Below are positions 17,166-24,688 of a stretch of DNA of 64,000 nucleotides, piece after piece. How positions within the stretch are numbered: position 1 is the stretch's first letter; the number at the start of each line of letters is the position of its first letter. A program made the position numbers and the translations under genes. Under the pieces are notes generated by a model. That model was not told where the DNA came from, made no database searches, and saw only the letters and a list, made by a program, of their open reading frames with translations. Where the stretch lies: NCBI RefSeq assembly GCF_900142955.1, contig NZ_FRCP01000006.1:1-64000 (forward strand). Reading direction: 5' to 3'. The DNA comes from Anaerosporobacter mobilis DSM 15930 (GTDB lineage Bacteria > Bacillota > Clostridia > Lachnospirales > Lachnospiraceae).

Positions 17166-17384
17166 TTAGGCATAGAATGTCACTACCGATACTTCTGTAC
17201 CAATATCAGTAAGTAACCCACTAATCTCTCTATAATGAGTACGATATCTATGTGAGATATACTGACAACTTGCTTTAGTTTCGAATGGTGCCTTATTAAG
17301 ACATTCAATAATATAATCTGCCAACTTCTTATCCGGGCGTCTTATATATACTGGATACTGTAACCTTCTTTCATATATCCACAT
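17166..17384 (-). CDS. cotJC: CotJC, N-terminal part, interrupted by the intervening element
   Basis: This encodes the first 62 residues of CotJC (MWIYERRLQYPVYIRRPDKK to GLLTDIG), then runs into element DNA and stops after ten foreign residues ending VSVVTFYA. Glu35, in FETKASCQYISHRY, aligns with the first metal ligand of Mn-catalases (GELAASLRYLSQRY in relatives). The other ligands are in the C-terminal part at 4292. The start is the ATG 2 bases after cotJB, with GGAAGGAGA in the end of cotJB. As it stands, the product is a non-functional stub. It can be completed only by joining at the GG core (17200-17201). Confidence 0.93.
   Translation of the reverse strand: MWIYERRLQYPVYIRRPDKKLADYIIECLNKAPFETKASCQYISHRYRTHYREISGLLTDIGTEVSVVTFYA
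17187..17214 (-). other. Attachment site attL of the cotJC intervening element
   Basis: On the minus strand, cotJC coding sequence (...CTGATATT) meets the core GG (17200-17201) and then the element arm TACAGAAGTATCG (17187-17199). The arm is the inverted counterpart of the one at attR, so the excised circle would have the two arms facing each other around GG. Confidence 0.85.
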
Positions 17385-17386
17385 CG

Positions 17387-17644
17387 TCAATCTTCTCCTT
17401 CCCAAGGCCAAGGCTTGGTACACCAAGACCAATACTCTTCTCTCTTTATGTTGTAAGCATCAAGTGGATCAAAGAATCGATTATATTGATTCACAGACTT
17501 CGTCCGAATCTTCTTATAAGCATCGTAATACTCACAGGCCGCGATATCATCTGGATGTGTATCCAAGTAGAGCCTAACATCCTCCATCGCAAAACTTACC
17601 GATTGTATCTTATAGAATAATTCCTCTTTATTGATTTCCTTCAC
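17387..17644 (-). CDS. cotJB: Spore coat protein CotJB
   Basis: An 85-residue product with the family pattern: an N-terminal helix (LFYKIQSVSFAMEDVRLYLDTHPDDIAACEYY) and the C-terminal aromatic tail YWSWCTKPWPWEGE. The start is a GTG at 17644 with GAAGGAAA upstream, and it overlaps the end of cotJA by 17 bases. Middle gene of cotJABC, which in Bacillus is expressed in the mother cell and builds the spore coat. Confidence 0.93.
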   Translation of the reverse strand: MKEINKEELFYKIQSVSFAMEDVRLYLDTHPDDIAACEYYDAYKKIRTKSVNQYNRFFDPLDAYNIKREEYWSWCTKPWPWEGED

Positions 17645-17822
17645 TGATATTTCCTTCTTTCCCCTTATAGTGTTTTATTAATCCTGGAAAGATGGTTCCT
17701 TCCATAAGGGCAGTATCAGCATCGAACACATAACTCCACTTTTGTCTAGCAACATATGCGGATACACTTACTTTACCTTCTATACCTTCTAACGAACTAT
17801 ATTCATATGGAGCACTACTCAT
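17628..17822 (-). CDS. cotJA: Spore coat-associated protein CotJA
   Basis: A 64-residue product. VSAYVARQKWSYVFDADTALMEGTIFPGL matches the CotJA family core (Y-V-x-x-Q-x-W..Y....AL..GT.FP.L). The start is the ATG at 17822, with GGAGGG 8 bases upstream. First gene of the interrupted cotJABC operon. Confidence 0.9.
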   Translation of the reverse strand: MSSAPYEYSSLEGIEGKVSVSAYVARQKWSYVFDADTALMEGTIFPGLIKHYKGKEGNISEGNQ

Positions 17823-17868
17823 AATGAATTCCCTCCAACATATCACTACTTATTTCCTTTTGATAAGA

Positions 17869-17896
17869 TATCTTATGTCTCTTAAACCATGTTGTT
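17869..17896 (-). promoter_or_regulatory. Candidate mother-cell (SigK- or SigE-like) promoter of cotJABC
   Basis: On the minus strand, CATAAGATA (17869-17877) fits the SigK -10 pattern CATANNNTA, with an AC dinucleotide 16 bases upstream. It lies about 47 bases before the cotJA start. The cotJ operon of B. subtilis is SigE-dependent, and the -10 also partly fits SigE. Assignment is tentative. Confidence 0.35.
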
Positions 17897-18326
17897 CCTT
17901 GCTCAGAACCTTATATAGTAATCCATTTCAAGTATCTAATATCGATTCTCTTTAAGCAAAAAAGAATCGTTATCATAAGCACTTGCTTACAAATCAAACA
18001 AGTTGTTTCTTCATTATAATTGGTTATTCGTATCTATTAATACGTCAGAAAACTTCTTTATCTTCGTTTATAAGTTAACAATGTAAGACTTTTTTCATTC
18101 ACAGATTTTATGAAGAGTTTTTAACTTCTTAAGAAATCTTGGAAACTTCAATCATTTTTTGTGATATATTATTCATTTCATCTAAAATAATTATATACTT
18201 AACTTCTGCTTCGCCAAAACACCATTTCCTTTTCTATCCAGAAGGGGGTTGTGTTTCTCTCTTTCCCCTTCCTACCTCAACTATTTTACTGTTTTCCCCT
18301 CACTTGCTCCTTGTATTAATTAGTTT
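17897..18326. other. Intergenic region between cotJA and the AlkD-like gene
   Basis: No gene seen. It holds a possible stem-loop at about 18240-18270 (GAAGGGG pairing with CCCCTTC on the minus strand) that may end the AlkD-like transcript, and a weaker dyad near 17949-17975. Confidence 0.45.
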
Positions 18327-19058
18327 CTAATGATACCTTTTTAATTCTCTGATCTGTTCCTTCTTTTTATGATCTACAGCTCTTGATTCACAGATCTTCT
18401 GCAAGGTTTTCTTATATGTGAATTCATCTAGTTTATTATTCCTTAGATACCCTTCTATCGCTTCTGGAAAATGAACATAGTAGATGGATATTGTCCAAGC
18501 AACTGCCATCTTAACATAATATCCATCATGTTCTATCTCGTCGAATATCTTGCACACTGGCTCTATATACTCTTCCTCTAGATAATAATTTAATAACATA
18601 ACAACGCCAAACCTTACTTCAAATTCTCCTTGTTTATGAAAATACGGCTTCAAGAAATCCCACATGTCTTCTCTACATTCTTTTGTTATTTTAAGTCCAC
18701 AGCAAAAACTATCACAAACAGACCAGTTATCGATCTTCTCAACAAACTTTGCTATGTATGGTATAATTTCATATAAAGAATGCTTAACATAACCAATTAC
18801 CATGCCTTGTAACATGATTTCTTCAAAGGATTCGTCGCTGGCATACTCAAGATACGTTCTCCAATCCCCCTTAACGATCTCTTTTACCATTTTGCGAAGA
18901 ATCGGGAGTCTGACACCGATTATGTTCGATACCCCTGGCAATAACCGACTTGTAAACACTTGATATTCTGGCTCTGCTAATGCCTCGATTTGTTCTCTAA
19001 TTATTCTATTTTGTTTATTAATCTCATTATTTTGTCTTTTATTCGTCAAATTATTCAT
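18327..19058 (-). CDS. AlkD-like DNA alkylation repair protein
   Basis: A 243-residue all-helical HEAT-like repeat protein of the AlkC/AlkD glycosylase superfamily. Features include LPGVSNIIGVRLPILRKMVK, WSVCDSFCCGLK (the conserved W-x-x-x-D segment with the expected catalytic Asp) and MAVAWTISIYYVHFPE. Relatives excise alkylated purines without base flipping. AAGGGG lies 9 bases before the ATG. The gene stands alone between terminators. Confidence 0.87.
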   Translation of the reverse strand: MNNLTNKRQNNEINKQNRIIREQIEALAEPEYQVFTSRLLPGVSNIIGVRLPILRKMVKEIVKGDWRTYLEYASDESFEEIMLQGMVIGYVKHSLYEIIPYIAKFVEKIDNWSVCDSFCCGLKITKECREDMWDFLKPYFHKQGEFEVRFGVVMLLNYYLEEEYIEPVCKIFDEIEHDGYYVKMAVAWTISIYYVHFPEAIEGYLRNNKLDEFTYKKTLQKICESRAVDHKKKEQIRELKRYH

Positions 19059-19124
19059 GCATCATAACCCCTTCTTTCTTATTTATAGCATATAGCGCAA
19101 TATACGTAAAGTATAGCATAAAAA

Positions 19125-19165
19125 GAGCGACTCTACTCTTAGAATCTCTAAGAATAGAATCGCTC
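19125..19165 (-). terminator. Terminator of the P-type ATPase gene
   Basis: GAGCGATTCTATTCTTAG pairs with CTAAGAGTAGAGTCGCTC on the minus strand, and TTTTT follows. It lies 13 bases after the stop codon at 19178. Confidence 0.9.
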
Positions 19166-19177
19166 GCAATCATTATA

Positions 19178-21775
19178 TTAATTTTTAATCCATTTGATTA
19201 ATTGAATTATGAATAGATTTACTAATGATAATCCATAGATAAGAAGTAATTGAGTAACTGTTAATGCTGTTACCTTGAATACAGATGCTAATCCAGGAAT
19301 AAGAAGAACACCATTAATTAATAGGAAACCAAGTCCAAATGCTCCCCATAAAAATTTATTATCAACGATTCTCTTTGAGAATAAAATTGCTCTGTCGGAT
19401 TTACAGTTAAATCCATGAACCAATCGAGATAAACATAAGGTAGCGAACGCCATTGTACTAGCTGTAGCTGCGTCTACTTGGTATCCAAAATAGTAAGCAG
19501 TCATGGTCATACATGCTATAACAAAACCTTCTTCTAATATATCTATTAAGAAATTCTTAGTTAATATAGATTCATTCGCTCTACGTGGTTTATCTTTCAT
19601 TACCAAATCCGTATGTGGATCAAGACCTAAAGCAATTGCTGGTAAACTATCTGTTAATAAGTTGATAAACAATAAGTGAACTGGCGCAAAAGGAACTGGT
19701 AATGCCATGATAGAAGCATACATAACTGCCCATATTGCAGCCATATTACCTGATAACAAGAACTTAATTGCTTTCTTAATATTCAGATATACATTTCTAC
19801 CGTTTTCTACCGCCTTAACGATTGTTGCGAAGTTATCATCTGTAAGAACCATTGCAGCAGCATCTTTGGATACTTCTGTACCTGTAATACCCATTGCAAC
19901 ACCTACATCAGCTTGTTTTAGTGCTGGTGCATCATTAACTCCATCACCTGTCATCGCAACAACATTGCCCTTATCTTGCCATGCTTTTACGATACGGATC
20001 TTATGCTCCGGCGAAACTCTCGCATATACAGATACTTGTTCTACGAATGTCTTTAATTCTTCATCATCTAGTTCATCAATTGCACTACCCTCTACCGCAA
20101 TTGTTCCCTCTGTAAGAATACCAATTTCCTTAGCTATGGCAGCTGCTGTAATTTTATGATCACCAGTTATCATAATTGGTCTAATTCCTGCCTCGATACA
20201 TTTACGAACCGCTTCTTTCGATTCTTCTCTTGGTGGGTCCATCATGGCAATTAAGCCTAAGAATATCAAATCATTCTCATCATCTAAACTAACAGATGCA
20301 TTATCTAATGTTTTATATGCAATTGCTAAGACACGTAATCCATCTTCTGAATATTGTAGGTTAGCTAGTTGTATTCTTTGTTTATCAGCTGAAGTGATAT
20401 TTACAACTCCTGCTTCTGTTTCAATGTAATTCAATCGATCTAATAAAACATCAACTGCACCTTTGGTAATCATACGTTTCTCAGATGATATCATATTAAC
20501 CGTTGACATTAACTTACGATCGGAATCGAATGGAATCTCTGCAACTCTTGTGTATGTTTCTCTGGTTTTTGTTATATCCATTCGGAAGGTCTTAGCAAAA
20601 TTACATAATGCTACTTCCGTTGGATCACCAATCTCTACTCCGCCTTTGTTTGTAGAATCGTTACAAAGGACACTATAGAGGATTAATTTATTATCAAGCT
20701 TCTCTACCAAACGTCCATTATCAAGTATGTCTTTATTATAATCATTATTATTTACATAATAATTCATAACTGTCATCTTGTTCTGTGTTAGTGTTCCAGT
20801 CTTATCCGAACAGATTACAGATACACTACCAAGACCTTCTACTGCTTGTAACTTACGAACAATCGCATGTTCTTTTGCCATCTTTTGAGTACCAAAAGCT
20901 AATACAATTGTAACGATTGAACTCAATGCTTCAGGAATAGCAGCTACTGCTAATGCTACTGCGAATAAGAATGCATCTACTACTGCTTCACCACGGAACA
21001 TACTTATACCGAAAACAATAGCACAGATTATTAATATAAGAATAGACAGTTTCTTACCAAAGTCATCAAGATTCTTCTGTAATGGTGTCTTCTTCTCAGT
21101 TGCATTATTGAGTAGATTTGCAATCTTACCTACTTCAGTCATCATACCAACACGTGTTACAAGGAAGGTTGCACGTCCATATGTAACGTAACTACCTTGG
21201 AAAACCATATTTTTCTGATCCCCTAGAGGAACTTCTTTTTCTACTGTGATATCTTCTTTTTCAACACTAATACTTTCACCAGTTAATGCACTTTCATTGA
21301 CTTTCATACTTGCATTATCAAGGATTCTACCATCCGCACAGATATAATCTCCCGCTTCAAGCATTACGATATCACCAACAACAACTTCCTTTGAAGGTAA
21401 TAGAACTGTCTCACCATTACGAATAACCTTAGCAATTGGTGCCGCAAGCTGTTTCAAACTATTAAGTGATTTCTCTGCTTTTTTCTGTTGAACAGTTCCA
21501 AGTATAGCATTCATGGTGATAACTACTCCAATAACGATAGAACTCTCCAAATCGCCTAAGAAAGCTGCAATAATAGCCGATATTATAAGGATGATAACAA
21601 GAAAATCTTTAAATTGTTCAAGGAAAATCTGTACTACTGTTTTCTTCTTAAGTTCAACCAATTCGTTGGATCCATATTTCTTTCTGGCTTCCTTCGCTTG
21701 TTCTTCCGAATGGCCCTTCCACGAGGTTCCAAACTCGCGAATAATCTCTTCTTTGTCCTTTTGATACTCTAACAT
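19178..21775 (-). CDS. Calcium-type P-type ATPase (cation-translocating, PMCA/SERCA class)
   Basis: An 865-residue pump with the domains in the normal order: N-terminal cation ATPase domain, actuator loop (NESALTGESISVEK), TM4 with AIPEAL, phosphorylation site SDKTGTLTQNKM, nucleotide domain (FDSDRKLMSTV), hinge TGDGVNDAPALKQADVGVAMG and a C-terminal membrane domain with FINLLTDSLPAIALGLDPH. These residues match Ca2+ transporters (type II) better than Na/K or H pumps. GGAGGG precedes the ATG. A phosphate-type direct repeat (22096-22123) lies in the long upstream region. Confidence 0.93.
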   Translation of the reverse strand: MLEYQKDKEEIIREFGTSWKGHSEEQAKEARKKYGSNELVELKKKTVVQIFLEQFKDFLVIILIISAIIAAFLGDLESSIVIGVVITMNAILGTVQQKKAEKSLNSLKQLAAPIAKVIRNGETVLLPSKEVVVGDIVMLEAGDYICADGRILDNASMKVNESALTGESISVEKEDITVEKEVPLGDQKNMVFQGSYVTYGRATFLVTRVGMMTEVGKIANLLNNATEKKTPLQKNLDDFGKKLSILILIICAIVFGISMFRGEAVVDAFLFAVALAVAAIPEALSSIVTIVLAFGTQKMAKEHAIVRKLQAVEGLGSVSVICSDKTGTLTQNKMTVMNYYVNNNDYNKDILDNGRLVEKLDNKLILYSVLCNDSTNKGGVEIGDPTEVALCNFAKTFRMDITKTRETYTRVAEIPFDSDRKLMSTVNMISSEKRMITKGAVDVLLDRLNYIETEAGVVNITSADKQRIQLANLQYSEDGLRVLAIAYKTLDNASVSLDDENDLIFLGLIAMMDPPREESKEAVRKCIEAGIRPIMITGDHKITAAAIAKEIGILTEGTIAVEGSAIDELDDEELKTFVEQVSVYARVSPEHKIRIVKAWQDKGNVVAMTGDGVNDAPALKQADVGVAMGITGTEVSKDAAAMVLTDDNFATIVKAVENGRNVYLNIKKAIKFLLSGNMAAIWAVMYASIMALPVPFAPVHLLFINLLTDSLPAIALGLDPHTDLVMKDKPRRANESILTKNFLIDILEEGFVIACMTMTAYYFGYQVDAATASTMAFATLCLSRLVHGFNCKSDRAILFSKRIVDNKFLWGAFGLGFLLINGVLLIPGLASVFKVTALTVTQLLLIYGLSLVNLFIIQLIKWIKN

Positions 21776-21963
21776 ATCAATCCCTCCATTTTTCGATAAC
21801 TCCTAATTATGACTCTTAATAAATGAATTCCGAGTATTTCAGCATTATTGGAGTATTTTTTGTAAATATTTTAAAATTATACAAAAAAAAGCAACACTCC
21901 TGCTGTATTTATCCTACAACAAAAGTCTTGCTACTCAAATCATATGATCTCTGACTTGATCAC

Positions 21964-21998
21964 GATACCGGATTTTATACCAAGTATAAAATCGTATT
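21964..21998. repeat. Perfect inverted repeat upstream of the ATPase gene
   Basis: GATTTTATAC - CAA - GTATAAAATC is a perfect 10-bp hairpin, lengthened by flanking ATAC/GTAT. No T-run. It could be an operator or a leader structure. Confidence 0.5.
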
Positions 21999-22095
21999 GA
22001 CGACATCGCAAACATTTTTCAATGTAAGCTACTCCCTTTTGGTTTCATTTATTCTATCAACAAATTAATATGGGTGTCAATCACTTTATTTTTTC

Positions 22096-22123
22096 TTAAT
22101 ATTTTCTTAACATTTTCTTAGCG
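22096..22123 (+). promoter_or_regulatory. Candidate Pho-box (three TTAAYA repeats)
   Basis: TTAATA, TTAACA and TTAGCG occur in a row with exactly five bases (TTTTC) between them, an 11-bp period. This is the layout of PhoP response-regulator sites in Firmicutes (TTAACA with 5-bp spacing). It lies between the P-type ATPase and the isochorismatase-family gene. Confidence 0.45.
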
Positions 22124-22153
22124 CATATAATCTCAATCGAAGACACCGTCAAT

Positions 22154-22678
22154 CTAGATTAATTCCTTTACTTTATTAATAGGAAGCACCTTAGCAAAGC
22201 GACCATTCCATATTGTATACTGGTAGAATTCGTTCAATTGTCTTGCTGTAAATTCGCCATTATCTCTTGTTGTAATTGTTCCCACTGGGACAATCATACG
22301 ATATCCATGCTCAACTCCTGCTTTAAGCGTGGCATCTATACAATATTCCGTCTGTAATCCCATTATAATTAGATTTGTTATGTATTTTTCTTTTAGGTAT
22401 TCCTTAAGCCCTGTTTTCTTAAATATACTATTATATGATTTATCGAATACGATTTCCCCATCTTCTGGTGCAATTCCATCAAAGACATCATATCCTGGCG
22501 CCCCTTTGGTAAGTGCTTCTCCTTTACCATCGTCATGACGAACATAGATAATTTCCAGATTCTTTTCACGCCCAAACTGAAGCATATCTTGGATGTTTGA
22601 GACAAATTCCTCTTTAATATATAATCCGTCATTCATTAGTGCTTGCTGTACATCTACTACTACTATCGCATATTTCAT
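22154..22678 (-). CDS. Isochorismatase-family cysteine hydrolase
   Basis: A 174-residue protein with the family triad pattern: Asp in VVVDVQQ (near residue 9), Lys in VFDKSYNSIF, and Cys in GLQTEYCIDATLKAG. Relatives hydrolyse nicotinamide, isochorismate or carbamoyl groups, and the substrate cannot be assigned here. I start at the ATG preceded by AAAGGAG (22678), not five codons earlier. It appears monocistronic. Confidence 0.9.
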   Translation of the reverse strand: MKYAIVVVDVQQALMNDGLYIKEEFVSNIQDMLQFGREKNLEIIYVRHDDGKGEALTKGAPGYDVFDGIAPEDGEIVFDKSYNSIFKKTGLKEYLKEKYITNLIIMGLQTEYCIDATLKAGVEHGYRMIVPVGTITTRDNGEFTARQLNEFYQYTIWNGRFAKVLPINKVKELI

Positions 22679-22889
22679 ATTTGCTCCTTTCATAGTTCAG
22701 AATCCATACTTCATAAATAGTTATACCTATATGATATCATACAATTAGCTTTCTTTGGCAAATATATTTTAAAAATCAAGTAAAACTTGAAGATAACTTG
22801 TTTATATGTATTAGTATATGAAATGTGGCCATTTAAAATTATCCACAAGAAGATTCTCTCAAAATTCCCTTTCAATAAGGCTTAAAAAA

Positions 22890-22934
22890 GGAGCCTTTAC
22901 TCCATAGATTATTCATCTACAGTGCAAAGGCTCC
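22890..22934 (-). terminator. Terminator of the cold-shock gene
   Basis: GGAGCCTTTGCAC pairs with GTAAAGGCTCC on the minus strand, followed by TTTTTT. It lies 18 bases past the stop codon. Confidence 0.9.
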
Positions 22935-22951
22935 TCCTTTGGTTTTGATAC

Positions 22952-23155
22952 TTAATCTACTGTTACGTTAACAGCTTGCATACCACGATCACCACGAGTT
23001 AATTCAAAACTAACTCTTTGTCCATCAGCTAATGATTTAAAACCATTTGATGCAATTCCTGAGAAATGTACGAATACATCTTCTCCATTGCTTTCGTCAG
23101 TGATAAATCCAAATCCTTTTTGTTCGTTAAACCATTTTACTGTACCTTTATTCAT
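22952..23155 (-). CDS. Cold-shock protein (CspA family)
   Basis: A 67-residue single cold-shock domain, MNKGTVKWFNEQKGFGFI, with RNP1 (KGFGFI) and RNP2 (VFVHF). It binds single-stranded RNA and DNA and acts as an RNA chaperone. GGAGG lies 8 bases before the ATG. The long upstream region contains a large hairpin (23241-23296), in line with post-transcriptional, temperature-linked control known for csp mRNAs. Confidence 0.96.
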   Translation of the reverse strand: MNKGTVKWFNEQKGFGFITDESNGEDVFVHFSGIASNGFKSLADGQRVSFELTRGDRGMQAVNVTVD

Positions 23156-23240
23156 GAAAGATACCTCCTAAATTATATTATTTTACTTTAAATGTTGAGG
23201 TTACTTACATGATTACTCAAGCAAAGATACGAATAAAAAA

Positions 23241-23296
23241 ATCACATACTTTTGTAAATCATTAAGTGAAATAATGACTTGCAAAAATATGTGAAA
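23241..23296 (-). promoter_or_regulatory. Hairpin in the probable csp 5' leader
   Basis: ATTTCACATATTTTTGCAAG (minus strand) pairs with the segment ending AAAAGTATGTGAT around an A/T-rich loop, about 90-140 bases upstream of the csp start. It may be a leader structure that acts as a thermosensor, or an upstream terminator. Confidence 0.45.
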
Positions 23297-23488
23297 TCAA
23301 TAAAACATTTAAAATACTAAACCTAGTTTAACACATGAAATTGGCATTGTCAATATCAATTGATACTATTTTTAATGTTAATTTAAATATGCAGCCTGAT
23401 TTCATCTATCAAGACTGCATTTTAACTACTTATCTGAGGTTACTATCATATTCCCACTCTATATAAAGTGAGCGTCCACCTGAAAAAC

Positions 23489-24688
23489 CTATGTCTCCCT
23501 AGCACGAATTCTTTCTATTACTACCCACATAAGAACGATCATGCTTACCACCGCTATGACAAGTATAGCTATATTCTCTTTGAGTAGAACATCACGAATC
23601 GTAGGAGTCATATAGTTAAATTCATCTATATGTTCACGTATCAGGTTTATAGTCCGACTAACACTACTAAAGTCTGACCATTTTGTAGGTATATATTGTA
23701 AGGGGAAAAAGGCAAATCGTTTCGCAGTAACTACGATACCTATTACAGCCAGTATAGGAGGCAGAATCAATTTAGCAAAAAACCGTGGCGGTTGTTTTAA
23801 GAATTCCTGCAATTTGAAATATTCCGTAAGCTGATGAACTCTCTTCCAGATGATAATGATTCCTGCTAATAACCAAGGTAGAAATAGTACATTCCCAAGT
23901 AACCTTACAATCAAATTCTGGTCAACCATTACCCCTGAGGAACCTAGTGGATAAACCATCATTAATTGTTCTACGTATTCTCTTCCTCTTGAACTATTGC
24001 CATAATCAAATTGTAGATAATGAAACTGTGTCTTATCCTCTCTTGTCTGTACCATTACAACCGGATGGCTTGTATCAAGTATTCCTCGTACATAATATTC
24101 TCGTTGTTTAATCGTAGTCACTTGCTCTCCTTGTGAACTGTTGCTATTACTCTCTGCATTCTTATTAATTACTTTCTCATCAATTACTACCTGTTGACCA
24201 ATTACATCTAAACTTCCAAACAATGCATATGCGGTATCTCTATCTAACATACACCCCTCATAATCATTCTCATATACATAATTTCCGCTATAGATCTGTA
24301 TTGGTAGGATCTGATTCATGCCTCCATAAACAAGGTACTTCGTTACATTCTTAGTTTTTCCGAATTTCGTGTCTGAAACCTTCCTATGTTCTTCCTTTTC
24401 ATATGCAGTTATCTCAGGTATCTTTTTTACTTTATTTCGCTGGCTTACTTGTTTCTTTTGCTGTTCATCCCGTCCTTCTTCCTCTTCTTCCATTCCATAC
24501 TTCTCTTTTTCTTCCTCTAGGAGTGTCTTCAACTGTTCCTTCGTTGCCCCCTCCCCCTGTAACTGCACACTCACACTTTGATAATTCTCCCGTAGTTCAT
24601 AATACTTCATAACTCCAACGCTATAACAAGCAAGAGCAAGAGCCATTAGTACTACATTTTTTATCTTCCACAAACGCTCTTTATTCAT
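23489..24688 (-). CDS. FtsX/MacB-like membrane protein without its own ATPase
   Basis: A 399-residue protein. One N-terminal membrane segment is followed by an extracytoplasmic region (about 35-245) and three or four C-terminal membrane segments. YALFGSLDVIGQQVVIDEKV and YYVRGILDTSHPVVMVQ recall the periplasmic domain of MacB/FtsX-type permeases. The region at about 60-95 is strongly charged (Glu/Lys-rich). The start at 24688 overlaps the end of the HlyD-like gene by 8 bases, with AAAGGA upstream, so the two are translationally coupled. No ABC ATPase gene is adjacent, which is unusual for a MacB-like pair. The family call is tentative. Confidence 0.65.
   Translation of the reverse strand: MNKERLWKIKNVVLMALALACYSVGVMKYYELRENYQSVSVQLQGEGATKEQLKTLLEEEKEKYGMEEEEEGRDEQQKKQVSQRNKVKKIPEITAYEKEEHRKVSDTKFGKTKNVTKYLVYGGMNQILPIQIYSGNYVYENDYEGCMLDRDTAYALFGSLDVIGQQVVIDEKVINKNAESNSNSSQGEQVTTIKQREYYVRGILDTSHPVVMVQTREDKTQFHYLQFDYGNSSRGREYVEQLMMVYPLGSSGVMVDQNLIVRLLGNVLFLPWLLAGIIIIWKRVHQLTEYFKLQEFLKQPPRFFAKLILPPILAVIGIVVTAKRFAFFPLQYIPTKWSDFSSVSRTINLIREHIDEFNYMTPTIRDVLLKENIAILVIAVVSMIVLMWVVIERIRARET

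Larger units (their letters stand above)
4635..17201. mobile_element. Skin-like intervening element inside cotJC (12,565 bp between cores)
   Basis: Bounded by direct GG cores (minus strand) at 4635-4636 and 17200-17201. Carries a large serine recombinase at one edge, two SHOCT-like small proteins, an arylsulfotransferase-like protein, the three cytoplasmic/membrane parts of a nucleoside ABC importer plus its lipoprotein, and the YjjI/YjjW pair. No phage structural, replication or conjugation genes are present. Excision between the cores would rejoin cotJC in frame and release a circle whose junction is a palindromic attP. That organisation matches sporulation-specific elements such as those in sigK of Bacillus subtilis and Clostridioides difficile. 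Excision itself is inferred, not seen. Confidence 0.88.

Noticed and set aside
4637..17199. The matching 13-bp arms at the two junctions are inverted, which might suggest an invertible segment.
   Set aside because: The arms are the two halves of one palindromic attP. The GG core and the two parts of cotJC are in direct orientation, so recombination leads to excision, and only excision restores the gene.
4635..17201. Prophage or integrative conjugative element.
   Set aside because: No capsid, tail, lysis, replication, mobilisation or conjugation genes were seen; only the recombinase and cargo.
4292..17384. The two cotJC parts as independent pseudogenes left by a random insertion.
   Set aside because: Both frames are intact to the same codon, all metal ligands are kept, and the recombinase and symmetric att arms lie exactly at the break.
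19707..20159. 150-codon plus-strand frame.
   Set aside because: It is antisense to the P-type ATPase, whose motifs are all present, and it has no ribosome binding site.
22154..22678. Nicotinamidase (PncA).
   Set aside because: The family triad is present, but the metal-binding D-x-H-x-x-x-H-type motif of nicotinamidases is not seen, so only the superfamily is called.
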